Below are positions 37,632 to 48,500 of a stretch of DNA of 64,000 bases, piece after piece. The notes below the pieces were generated by a model. The model searched no databases and was not told the origin of the DNA. It was given only the letters and a program-made list of their open reading frames with translations. Source of the DNA: Oscheius onirici (Eukaryota > Nematoda > Chromadorea > Rhabditida > Rhabditidae); contig OW051469.1 of the NCBI GenBank assembly GCA_932521025.1, positions 5,716,398 to 5,780,397 of the forward strand. Reading direction: 5' to 3'. Numbering within the stretch: the stretch's first letter is position 1; the number at the start of each line of letters is the position of its first letter. The position numbers and the translations under genes are program-made.

Positions 37632-39472
37632 TATCGGGTATTGTCGTTTATACCACGGGTTATCAGTCTTGTCATTTGTTTATTGTTTAGTAGTTGTGTG
37701 TTGTGTCCAGTTAATAACATTTTTTTCTTATGCTGTGTTCTTTCTTCCCGACACGATTCTGCTCGAGCACCATCAAATTACGAGCCTTTTTCTCTTCCAG
37801 CTCGTAGCCTAGAAACTTCCTTCCAGAAACTCGTACTCTGAGATCAAAAGATCCTTTTACCGGTCATTTCATAACAAATCTCGCGAGATAAGACGGAGTC
37901 AAACAACTTTTCTCTGGTTTTTCAGCCTGTCTATTTTAATATGCATTCTGTTCTCAAAGTTTTGACAAGTGGCGAGAGAGAATAGCTTCGTTTCCATTCC
38001 AAAATGCCTTATTTTCCCAGTTGCATCTTCATATTCCAAAAGATTCCTCAATTCCCTTCTCTCTTCTAACCGCCTTCCGCCCTTTTGTCCCCTCCCTTCC
38101 TCAGCCATTGTCGCCTCGACGCCTCGTCACGTTTTTTGAATTCTGAAGCACTTTGACGACAAGTGGACTGACAGATGTTTTCGGAAGATTGACGTCACTT
38201 TTTTTGTGGAGGGAACGAATAACCGAGCAGTTTCTTTTTCGGGGACGTAGATATCTTATCGCATGGTTATCAAAGTGGGAAAGGGGAACATCGTGTTCAA
38301 ACCGGGAAAGGGTCATACATTCCTCTTTTCTCAGTATCTTTAGGTCAAAATAGTTACTCGTACCGAACTTTTTTTCAGTTGACTCTGACTATCTTGAGAG
38401 AGTCGTTTTTCGTGCAAATTACTTCCGTTGAAAACTATATTTTTTGCTTCTTGAAAAGTAAATATGACGCCAAGCTACTCATCTACCATGAGAACAAGTT
38501 CCAGATGAGAGACAAGCTGGCAATTCAATCCTCAGTTTTTTTGCTGCTCCAACTGTCTCCAAATCAAACACTACTCTGCTAATTCTGTAGCTCCTTCACA
38601 ATTGTTATGTTTGCCCCCCTCTCGGAGAATCCCTTCTCGGCCAAACAAAATTGCCAAGAGTCTTCTCCACGACTCTTCCGAATTGAATTCAGCGCGTCAT
38701 TGCTGTTTCCTCTCTTCTAAGAATACCTCAAAGACCGTTCAAATGTGACAAATTGAATTGGTGGAGAGACTCTCTGTCGACATCTGTTTGTCCTCTGGCG
38801 CATCGAAGCGTGTACTTTTGCGGGAGCGAGAATGACAGTCCACTCGGATAGGCAGAGACTGATAACGGACAACTTCTTCCTCACCCTATTCCTAACAGTT
38901 TGGATTCTTTCCACAAGTTCAATCCTGTTCGAATGAGGTCGTTCTTTGCACTTTGTGGGATGTGTCTCTCATGAACCGACCAGACTCATTACCTTTCAGT
39001 TTTCGTACTTCTCTCTGTATGTTTAGTCCTTTCTCCGTCAAATTACAGACCATTCTATCCCACTTTTTAGAAGAGTTATAACTTCTAGTGACAGATAAGA
39101 AACTCTTCATTTGCTACCTTTTGAAAAGTCCAGTTTCTTCTTCACATTCGGATTCTGAATCCACTGCCATTTGGTTCACAACTCACCCCTCCCTTTCTAG
39201 TCTCCGAAAACCCACAAACGTTCTATTTTCGGCATAATAATTGTCATTGGACTTTGTGATCCGGAAACACTTGAAAGTTTACGATTATAGACCTTCTTGC
39301 TGGGTCTCATATTCTTTCAAAAATCAATGGAATCCGTCAGTTTACGCCTTTGCTCAACTAGTTTATTTCTCTGCTCAGTGCCCAGTTTAACAGCTGTCGT
39401 CTCTTTTATAGCTGGTTAACACGTTCTGACACCTTTTGGATTTTATGGGCCAACTCTTTCCGTTCTTTTCAG
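37632..39472. other. Intergenic region, nothing recognised
   Basis: Includes the CMTR1 3' UTR and the promoter of the next gene. ORFs here lack protein-like features. Confidence 0.45.
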
Positions 39473-40530
39473 ATGAGATCTCTTCTCCTATTGGGCTTTT
39501 CAATATTGGCCCAGAGTGCGATCATTGGAGAATGGAACGATTTGGACAGAGATAACTACGAGCCGACGATCGGACGACCGTGTGCTGAAGACGACGAGTC
39601 GAACCAGACAGGCGGTGTTAAAGTTAGTTGTTTTATCTTTAAGATAATTGGGTTAAAGTTTTACGTCGACTCGTTCCGTGAAAAGGTCTACGCCTTCTAC
39701 TTCAATGGCTGTGATGGAACCGAGAATGTCTATGTGGATGTTCCGACAGCTGAGAAGAACTTTCCCAGTGGGTTTCTCTTCAAATGTGTAAGAATGGATA
39801 CTTTTCCAGAGGGGGGCGGGGGGTGACTTTAGCCCCGCGAAACCGGAAACGGTGACTTTAGCCTCGCGGGGCTAAAGTCACCGTTTCCGGTTTCGCGGGG
39901 CTAAAGTCAACTACCCTTTCCAGAGGACAGTGCTCAGTGCGACGGATTCAACATGACCGGTTGGCCGACTTACGCAGAAGAAGGAAATGAGAAGAACTAC
40001 ATCTGTCAACCAGGCAGCTACTACTTGAACTACGGAGAATTCTCCGCCATCTGCTGTGATAACTCCACAGCTGGTACTTATCAATACTCTTTAAAAAACA
40101 GTAAAATTCAGAGAGATACAGAGCTGAAGTGGTCTCAGTCTGTCCCAATGGAGAAGAGCCGTTGACTCACCAGGTCGTCTACAAAAATGTTGACGATGAG
40201 ATCGAGAAGGAAGAGTCTAGACGTCTGATCGGAAGAAACTGTACTCATCGATTTTGTCCCGAGACCCATTCCTGTCACCAGAGCGAATTTGAAGCCTTCT
40301 GTTGTCCTCTCCCTCCTCCTTCCGAAGCCACGACTACTGTCAAGAGTCCCGAAATTGATACCCCGGCCGGATTGGAAGGATCCGAAAACGATTTCTTCAG
40401 TCTCTGGGTTGTAGTTTTCGGGGTAGTTGTCCTCACTTCTATAGTCAGCGCAGTTGTCTTCTGGAGACGACGCAGTTCCAGCCGAAAAATGCCATATGAC
40501 CAGAGAGAAGTGGCGGCTCTGAACCCATAA
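39473..40530 (+). CDS. Cysteine-rich single-pass (type I) membrane protein
   Basis: Family not identified. Four exons (39473-39622, 39659-39767, 39924-40073, 40112-40530) give 275 residues. Signal peptide MRSLLLLGFSILAQSAII. The ectodomain has paired cysteines (NGCDGTENVY, SAQCDGFNMTGWPTY, YICQPGSYYLNYGEFSAICC, RNCTHRFCPETHSCHQSEFE, then AFCCP). These CC-terminated modules resemble the lustrin/EB-type repeats of nematode secreted proteins. One transmembrane helix (LWVVVFGVVVLTSIVSAVVF) is followed by a basic stop-transfer WRRRSSSRK and a short tail. Intron 1 is 36 nt and frame-preserving. Intron 2 contains a perfect palindrome. Role unknown; extracellular matrix or receptor-like functions are guesses. 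Confidence 0.75.
39824..39909. repeat. Perfect palindrome with about 40-bp arms in an intron
   Basis: TGACTTTAGCCCCGCGAAAC ... is exactly complementary to ... GTTTCGCGGGGCTAAAGTCA around a TCGCG-like centre. The motif TGACTTTAGCC(CC)GCG also recurs within each arm, giving a nested repeat. It lies in intron 2 of the cysteine-rich membrane protein gene, 14 nt from the acceptor. Confidence 0.9.
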
Positions 40531-40694
40531 AAGCGACTGATGTGCTCTTTCACAACGATCTCTCGGGTCTCTTCTCTCTCTCCCTCCCTTCGCTTTTTGT
40601 TCCAAATAAACTATGTGTCAAAAATGATGATTGTGTGCTGACTAACACACTTATCCATCGAACCGGATGGATTTACTCGCACTCACTTTGAATC

Positions 40695-41283
40695 ATGTCT
40701 GTGGCTCTGTCAGCTCTTGTCTTTTCCTTTTCTATCATCTTGATCACCAGTGCCCAATCAACAGCCACCATAACTGAAATCAGTGCCACTTGTTCTACAG
40801 CAAACGCTACTTGGACGACCTGGGGAGCTTGGAATGCTTGTAATGTAACATGTGGCATTTGTGAGACACAGCAGAGGATAAGAACGTGTACTACACGTGT
40901 GGCCAATTGTCCATGCTCTGGGTGAGTTCTTTAAAGAGTTCTCTCTCAAACGATCATAACTAACATACAGTGAACTTTGCTCACTTCTCCGTCCGCCTTA
41001 CTGTCCCTGTTAACCGCGATTATAACAAACCACCGCGAGATCGAAGCGAGAGCGAGTTCTTTGTCCTCTAAACTTTGTCATTCCCAATGTTTCAAAGACA
41101 AGGTAGCGTTCAGCTCTGCCAATGAAACGCAGACATGTGGAGAGAAAGCTTGCAGATGGCCCAGGAAACCTTGTTGTTCTGGAACGGTCAGTTATTTCAT
41201 TTTATCAAGTGAGACTTGTCATTTTTCAGCTGGGTACCGGCAGTGACGGAGACTTTGCCTGTTCATCGTCTGGACGAAAATAA
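40695..41283 (+). CDS. Small secreted thrombospondin type-1 domain protein
   Basis: Three exons (40695-40921, 41114-41186, 41230-41283) encode 117 residues. Signal peptide MSVALSALVFSFSIILITSA. A single TSP1 repeat has the core TWTTWGAWNACNVTCG (two Trp and the C-x-x-x-C-G motif), QRIRTC, CPCSG and, across the intron, ETQTCGEKACRWPRKPCC. That pattern is common in short nematode TSP1 proteins. An alternative acceptor at 40970 would give a different C-terminus (LCSLLRPPYCPC) and an earlier stop at 41013; the longer reading is preferred because it completes the TSP1 cysteine pattern. Partner and role unknown. Confidence 0.72.
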
Positions 41284-41585
41284 TACTGTTCATTTTGACG
41301 GAATATTATAAAAAAGTGCAATAAGGTTGAGATCAGAGGCGGTCGACGGCGATGACAAGATTGTGTTTAGTCTCAATCGGAGAGTGTTCTTCCAGACTCG
41401 CACGTCCGCTGTCCGTTTCCTGCAAACGTGTAATTGGGGAAAGGACCGTTATCGTAAACAACTGCTAGTTTTTAGTCTCAAGAACGAAGAATACTGGTTC
41501 TATTTTTGGGGGGAGACAATGGAAAAGTACAACATACAGTAGTACTGAAATCAAAAGGCCATGATTTGCATTCCATTTTCAACCG

Positions 41586-42182
41586 TCAACTGACCTTGCT
41601 GCTAGTGTTCCATTGGTTTCTCTCAATGTCTGGTCGGTCCTTCAGCATTCTTTCGTAGAGTCTTTGGTCTTCAATCAATTGAGGGTTTTGCTGAACTTTA
41701 TTTGATGTATTTTCATGGAGAATCTTACCTTTGTTGCTGCCTGTGTACGAATTGTATGAATTTGAATGCGCGTTATGTGGAAGGCGTCGTCTTCATCCGC
41801 CAGCTCCACAACGTCCTGTTCTTTCGGCTTCTCTTGTTTGTTTTTGGAGAAGGAGCTGAGTTTTGAAGAGAGTCTTCTCAGAATAGTCGCAATTTTGCCT
41901 GAAACTCAAAATCAGTTGATTCCAAAGATAGCACAAACTTGGCTTGTCTACGACGTGATCGACCATATTTTTGGCTACAGCCTTGTGGATCACGGACTGC
42001 CAGAGATCTTCGGGAGTCTCGGTCAAGACGACGACTCCATTGAGAGTAACTCGACCGTCTGGAGTATAGCCGAGGACATCTTTCGCCTTGGAGATCTTTC
42101 GATTGTCGAAAATGGAATTCTGTCTGGCGGAGCCGTAAAACTCGACGCCTTCCTGTTGACCAATGTTCATCATTCCAATCAT
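41586..42182 (-). CDS. Orphan protein of 172 residues
   Basis: Not recognised. Three phase-consistent exons (41939-42182, 41729-41898, 41586-41690). Start MIGMMNIGQQEGVEFYG lies 6 nt after a TTTCAG acceptor, so trans-splicing is likely. Visible segments: GYTPDGRVTLNGVVVLTET, then a helix-like EDLWQSVIHKAVAKNMVDH, a basic Ser/Lys stretch (RRLSSKLSSFSKNKQEKPK), an acidic patch and a C-terminal helix (LIEDQRLYERMLKDRPDIER). No signal peptide or membrane segment; an intracellular soluble protein is inferred. Introns are 38-40 nt. Confidence 0.65.
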
Positions 42183-43605
42183 TTTGTACTGAAATAGTCG
42201 TAGTAGAGTGAGAAGACAACAGTCAAATAATGGGGAGACAATTTTCGATATTCTAACTCTGTTACAGGCTGAAAGTCTGTAAAGCTATCTGGAGAGTAAT
42301 AATACTAGAAAAATCCTCTGGAACGCTGCAAACAGGGATTCAAGAGTCAGCTGATGAAAGTAAACAGAAAATATATCAGTCTTGCGAAACTAGATACAGA
42401 CAGGCGTATCCTCTCATATAGACTCTTCTATCTGTTGGAGCTGATTTCTGACACACTATTTTAAATTTGAATCTACTTTTCGAGAGTGCCAGACCAAAAG
42501 AAATAAAGAAGAAACGTATAGGTGGTCTCATGGAATATAAGAGTTTTCAAAGAACTGCTCGTTGGAAAGACTGATCGAATTTCAGACGAAAAGATGGCTC
42601 ACGAAAAATCGTAAAAGAACCCTGTGACGAAAAATAGAGCAACATTTATCATGTGTCCACCAGAAATCCAATTAAAGTTGACGTTAAACGGGCAGGTTCT
42701 CTCCTTTTCAACAAGACTGTTTACTACGTCCCGAAATAGGGAAAAAATCGAATCGAAGACGGCGGCTGGTCAATCGCAAAGCAAGATATGGACACAACCG
42801 TTCGTCGGTGTAAAGTTTCGTAGAAAAGGTCATCCCTCAAACCATCTTCAATCCACAAAAGAACTATTTTGTAAACTCGCGGTCACAAGAGTCAAAACAA
42901 ACAGGGAAGCAGACGCAAATAGCTGACCTTGTCTGCCAAAACATGACCACTTTTTGGTCTTTGTGGCGGCCTTGCATTTCCAGAACTTTCATAATTTTAA
43001 GAGGAAAAATGTAATAGGAGAACTATTCTCACAAAAGAAACGATTAAAAATGACGAAGTCGACCTCCCTGCGGTTTAATCGAATTCGGCGAAGATGCTCT
43101 CTACGTAAGCAGACAATAAAAATGTGATTTTTGTCCAGCAATAGCAGAAATTTTCAAGAAGGCGGAAGATTGCAGCGTGGAGAGAGTGGGAACCGGCTTC
43201 TCACATGTCTCTGGGTAAGAGATACCCGGTCTGATTATAAACTGACCCGAACAGTTCCTTATGGGCTGAATGTTTTTTTCTGGAGAGACTAAGGAAACGG
43301 AAGTTGGTAGCAGAATTGATAGTATCTGGGTTTCAAGTTTGTAAAAGATGGCTTTATGTTAGATTCAAAAAGAATATAAGAGTGGAAACTATTCACAATT
43401 CAGTGCTCTGAGCCATTTTATACAAAAGTTTCAAACAACAAAAGTGATGGAAAGTTGGCAAGTAGGTCGCAAGACTCAGAGTTTGTCTGACGCAGACTGC
43501 TCCAGGAACTCTCCGCAATGTTGCCTGTTTTCGACACGTCATTCCGGTTTCTTGGGCCGTGATTCGGTAAACTTTTGCAGGAAGTTTGCCTACCAGGGAG
43601 ACCAC
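42183..43605. other. Intergenic region, nothing recognised
   Basis: Upstream region of the orphan minus-strand gene; no coding or repeat signal apart from the LINE target duplication at its right edge. Confidence 0.45.
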
Positions 43606-43617
43606 CGCAGTCATTTT
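43606..43617. repeat. Target-site duplication, left copy (CGCAGTCATTTT)
   Basis: Identical 12-mer at 45394-45405 on the other side of the LINE. Confidence 0.85.
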
Positions 43618-45393
43618 AATTTAATTTTTTAATTTAATTTAATTTAATTTATTCACGATATCAACGCGTTCACGTGTCGCAATTTACACTGGTTCCATTG
43701 GGTGGGATCTTCTCTAGCTACTCTCGTCCAATTCTGTCCGATTTCTTTTGTGAACGAGTCGCTCCATCTTGGTTTCGGTCTTCCAATGGGCCTTACTGCT
43801 CGCCATGGTCTCCATTCGATTATTCTTCTCGTCCACGTGTCTTCATGGGCCATCTTCCATGCAAAATTCCATTTTCGTCTTGCCCATCTTTCTCTGATAT
43901 CCGTGACTCTCGAAGTTTCCATCAGCCAGCCGTTTGTACGTCTATCGAGTAAAGTGACGCCCAAAAATCTTCTCAACATCTTCCGTTGAGCTACCACGAG
44001 CTTGTTACTGTCTCGTTCTCGAAGAGTCCAAGTTTCGCTGGCATAAAGTAAGGAAGGTTCAATGCAGGAGCTGAAGATTTTCCTCTTATGTCGAATAGAT
44101 ACGTTTCTGCTGGTTAGAAGCTGTTGGAACTTATTGAAACAGCACCAAGCAGCGCGAATCCTTCTAGACACTTCAAGGGCAGCGTTCCTGTCGAAAGAAA
44201 TCCTTTGGCCCAGGTAGATTGCTTCAGATTGATATTGGATCCGAATGCCATCCGCTCTAATAGCTGTTGGGTAGCGATTGGCCATCACGAAGGTCTTATC
44301 CAAATTGAGCTCCAACCCTACTCTTTTACTGGCGTCAGACAGTTCTTGAAGCATTGTTTCAGCTGTAGCAGCAGATGTAGATAGCAGCACTACGTCATCA
44401 GCAAAGCGTAGATTGGAAAGCCATTGACCGTGTATGTTGATACCCTTCTCGTCCCAGTTGAGTGATCGGAAAACTGTTTCTAGAGTTGCCGAGAAGAGAG
44501 CTGGTGATATTGTGTCCCCCTGTCTTACTCCACGTTGTACATCTAGATCGACAGAACCGCCAACTGCTTTTACTTGTACTTGTGCACTTGAGTAAATGTT
44601 GTGAAGGAGACGAACGATCTTAGCTTGAACTCCTTGTGTGTACAGCGAATCCCATATGGCAGAGTGTTCGATCATATCAAAGGCCTTTTTGAAGTCGATA
44701 ATGACTAGGAAGAGAGGTAGATTGTACTCTTGACATCGCTGTATCAGTTCGTTCACAGCCAGGATATGGTGAGAAGTAGAGAAACCTTTTCGGAAGCCTG
44801 CTTGATCTGGTCCTTGATTGAATTCGAGAGCCTTCAGCATTCTATCTCCGATAATGGCTGTGAAGACTTTGTAAATCGTCGACATGAGCGCAATTGGACG
44901 GTAGTTCTTTGTCTCTAGTGGACTTCCTTTCTTGAACAGCAACTGAATAGTGGAGTCGGCTAGTCTGGTTGGAGTCTCCTCGTCGTCTAGGATCTTGTTG
45001 AAGATTGCTGCTAGAGGATCAGCTAGTGTGGACTTCGCTGCTAGTAGCATGTCATTCGTCACTTGATCAGGACCCGGACTTCTTCCGAGCTTCAGCTTGT
45101 TGATGGCCTTTAATACTTCTTCCTGTAGGATTGGTGGCACACATTCGTCGATGTACATCTGAGGCATAAGACGGGGATTCCTGGACATGTACAGGTCATT
45201 GTAAAAGGTTCTGATGACTTCTCGGACTTCGGCAGGGGTTGAGCAGACTGTTCCTCGTGAATCCACCAGCTGCGTGAGCCGCGTTTTGGTGACTTTATTC
45301 GATGCCAGTGCTTTTTTGATATTCCTGCCTGAGACAACTGCTTCATGAACTCGTCGAAAGTGCTTCGACCGAAGATCTTCCTTGATAGACTCA
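43618..45393 (-). mobile_element. 5'-truncated RTE-type non-LTR retrotransposon
   Basis: Minus strand, 1776 bp, bounded by a perfect 12-bp target duplication. The 3' end is an imperfect (TTAAA)n tail at 43618-43652, directly after the stop codon, as is usual for RTE elements. The 5' end is cut inside the ORF, so the endonuclease domain is missing. Confidence 0.9.
43653..45391 (-). CDS. RTE-type reverse transcriptase ORF (5' truncated, frame intact)
   Basis: Open from the truncation point to TGA at 43653-43655; the first Met is at 45266. Reverse-transcriptase blocks in order: NKLKLGRSPGPDQVTNDML, NYRPIALMSTIYKVFTAIIG, motif A IDFKKAFDMIEH, motif B RGVRQGDTISPALFS, motif C LRFADDVVLLS, then the thumb and the RTE-typical C-terminus IGRPKPRWSDSFTKEIGQNW. 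The FADD active site and long frame without stops suggest a young copy. Without the endonuclease domain and 5' promoter it should not move on its own. Confidence 0.92.
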
Positions 45394-45405
45394 CGCAGTC
45401 ATTTT
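45394..45405. repeat. Target-site duplication, right copy (CGCAGTCATTTT)
   Basis: Matches 43606-43617 exactly; marks the 5' side of the LINE insertion. Confidence 0.85.
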
Positions 45406-45584
45406 GAGGCAAGACAATTTATTTCCTGTCAGCTGGTCGTCAAACCATTTTAGTTGGTCTATTTCAAAAATTCTAAGAAACTCTTTATTAAGGAAAGGCG
45501 AAAACAAAGGTAAGAGAAAAAGTTAAAGAAGACGAAAGTAACAACGTTGGGTTATTAACAAAACATACATTTAAATACAACGAC

Positions 45585-48500
45585 CTAGATAGTATCGTTA
45601 GAATCATTCGTATCGGACTGTTGGGAGACTTCGCTGTCGGTTGTGTCGACAGATTCAATTGAAGTTGGCATTCGTATAAGAGGGGGAAGACGTGGAGCAG
45701 GACACCAGTCCTTGAAGAGGTTACGATGTGGCTGAACTGAAAGTTCTTGGTTATGCAAACGTTAGAAAAAAAAGGCTTACCAGGAGAAAACTGACCGACA
45801 GGGAAACCAAGAGGGTCGACAATAGCGACTGGACGGAGCTGGGGCATGACTACACGGAATGTTTGATCTGAACAAGAAATTTCATTGAAGAAACTCATAA
45901 ATGAAACCTTCGAAAGCCGGAATCACATTCATGGGCATAGGCGGCGGATTGTCCTTCAAAATTGTGATTGGATAGGGTTTCGGCGTCGACTTGGGCGTCT
46001 GTTCAGTCATCTCGAAGACGGGCAGACGAATTTTGTTCATGACTTCGCTGAAATGAACACGAGCAGCCAGAACTTGAGGAGTGTTCTCCATGATGGAAAG
46101 AGATTTGATGGGAAGAGTATTTTCAGAGTCATAAGTTGGCGGTTTGTTTTTCTGCAGATTTAGGAAGTCGATGATATCGCTCTGAAATGTTTGTTTTGAA
46201 ATGAAAAAAAAAAGAAAAACGAACAGCAATGCTTTTGTAGACGGTAAACTGAGTTATTCCATGGCGGGCCAGCTCAATATCGGATACGAAAAGATTCTCA
46301 TCACCGTTTGGAACCGTTACTACAGCCGAGTTACCTGAAAGCAGAAAATTCATATTTCGAAACAACTTTTCCGGCAATTCGTAATTTTCCCAAAGATTGA
46401 ACATTTTAGCTAATTAAAGGAAGCCTCCGGCATCTGCCACTTGACCAAAAACCATGCGAGACCAATTGGCATTGGTCCCGTCACGATTACTGCGGGTCCC
46501 GACGCGATCACATCCCAAAATTTTTATTTTCGCTTTTTCGACGTTTTACACTCGCTGTTTCGTTTCCAAACCATGTTTAAACGATTCGGCATTAAATTTT
46601 ACATCAGTTACGTCTATTCCGACATCAAAATTATGGTGCTTAGGAAAGAAAAAAATAATAAAGCACAGAAATGCTGTTTTCGCCTTTTCCTTCCATGTTT
46701 GCTAGATTTTTGATATCGGAATGTACGTATCTGATGTAAAATTTGATCCCGAATCGATTAATCATAGTTTGGAACCCAAAAACGGGTGTAAACCGTCGAA
46801 AATGCGAAAATAAAATATTTGGGAAGAGAACGTGTCGCGACCCGTTGCAAACGTGACGGAACCAGCGCAATTGGTCTCGCAGCGATTTTTCGAAGCCGGA
46901 GACACGCTTTAATTACAAGTTTTACAAAAAGTTGCACTTTTTTAAAAGAAAACTTTTAAAGTGCAAATATATAAAAGTCAATTAGATTAGGGCTTTTCGT
47001 CAGTTACTCCAAGTTTTTCAAAGCTACTCCGAGTAGATGGTACGTCTTCTTCTATTCCCCTCATGATGGCCTACCTAAAAAATCTACCCGAACCAAACCC
47101 TATTCAGTCTACTAGTATAATCCCTCCCCTGTTTGCACTGACATAAGTCGAAATAGCCTGCTGGTAGTCACAACTTGAATTTAATCTTTGTTTCAGCAGA
47201 GCCTGTCCGACACGCCTGAGGTGCTGCCATCAATTGGTACGGACATCGCTACAGGACCCCACACCTTCCATCTGCTGGAGGCAATCGGCGACGGTGGCTA
47301 TGGATCTGTCTTCCTGGCATCGGATCGGGAGAACAGGCGCTGGGCAGTCAAGGTCGAGAAGTTCAAAAGAAGTATGCTGCACATCGAAGTCCACGTGCTC
47401 AAGGCGACCAACGCCTCCAACTGCAAGCACTTCTGCACCATGATCGCCTACGGAGCCAACAAGCCATTCTACACCTTCGTCGTGATGACTCTCCTGGGCA
47501 AGGATCTCCACCATCTGCGAGCTGAACAGCTGGGTAAGAAATTCAGTCTGGCCACCACACTCCGCATCGGCAAGCAGACCCTCGAGGCCCTGGAGGAGCT
47601 TCACGGATGCGGTTTCATCTCCCGCGACTTCAAGCCAGGAAACCTCGCTCCGGGAGTCGGACGCCAGCGAAAGACCATTTTCATGTACGATTTTGGTTTG
47701 GCTAGGAAATTTGAGGACAAAAATGGAAACATCGTGCCTTCGCGTGGAGAAATCGGCTGGAGAGGAACTCAGCGCTACGGAAGTCTCAACGCTCATCTGC
47801 GCCTCGATCTCAACCGCAGAGATGACATCGAGAGCTGGATGTACATGATCATCGAGTTCACCCGTGGAGCTCTGCCCTGGAGGATGATCACCGGTGGGTT
47901 TTTATAGGCAAGTGAAAGAGGAAGAGACTTCAGATCGAGCCGAGGTTCATCAGTCGAAGATGGCTACTCGTCGTGGAATTGGACGCGTAGAGCTCTTCCA
48001 TGGTCTTCCTAAGGAGTTCGACAGCATGTTGACCCTGATCGACGGATGGGGATTCGACACTAAGCCCGACTACAAGTCGCTGCGTGACTTCCTGACGGTC
48101 GTCCAGAATGCATACGGACTGACGGGCCGCGAGAAGTACGACTGGGACGAGGACGCCTACTCGAACACGACGCTGACGGAGAAGCGACAGCAGAGTCCGA
48201 CCGGACCCAAGGACCTCGTGGCCATCGGAACTGTCGAAGAGTAGATCCGTAAATTCTTCTCTTCCTATGTCACAGACGAGAAAGAAAATTTTTCAAAATC
48301 CCCCTCGTTTCCTTTTCCTTGAAGCAAACTTACACATCATCAGGCTTCTCATGTTCTGCAGTTCCTCCTTGTTGTAGCTGGGGTCTTTGTCGCCAACAAT
48401 GAACAGCGTCGGGCAGTAAGTGAGCAATATGTTGTCGTCAGGACCACCTCGGTAGCCGAACTGCGTCTTCATAGGAAAGCCGAGATCAATGATGGCCGAA

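Noticed and set aside
40971-41013. Alternative short C-terminus of the TSP1 protein (LCSLLRPPYCPC)
   Set aside because: Kept as an alternative only; the acceptor at 41113 restores the expected TSP1 cysteines ETQTC...KACRWPRKPCC.
41766-42197. Plus-strand 143-codon open frame
   Set aside because: Antisense to the three-exon minus-strand gene, which has consistent splice sites and a trans-splice acceptor.
45110-45412. Minus-strand 100-codon open frame beginning MPQNDCVSLS
   Set aside because: Overlaps the reverse-transcriptase frame in another phase and starts inside the target duplication.
47230-47796. Minus-strand 188-codon open frame
   Set aside because: Shadow of the kinase exon, whose glycine loop, SRDFKPGN and DFG motifs prove the plus frame. 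It is not a KANSL3 exon, as KANSL3 homology resumes at 46334.
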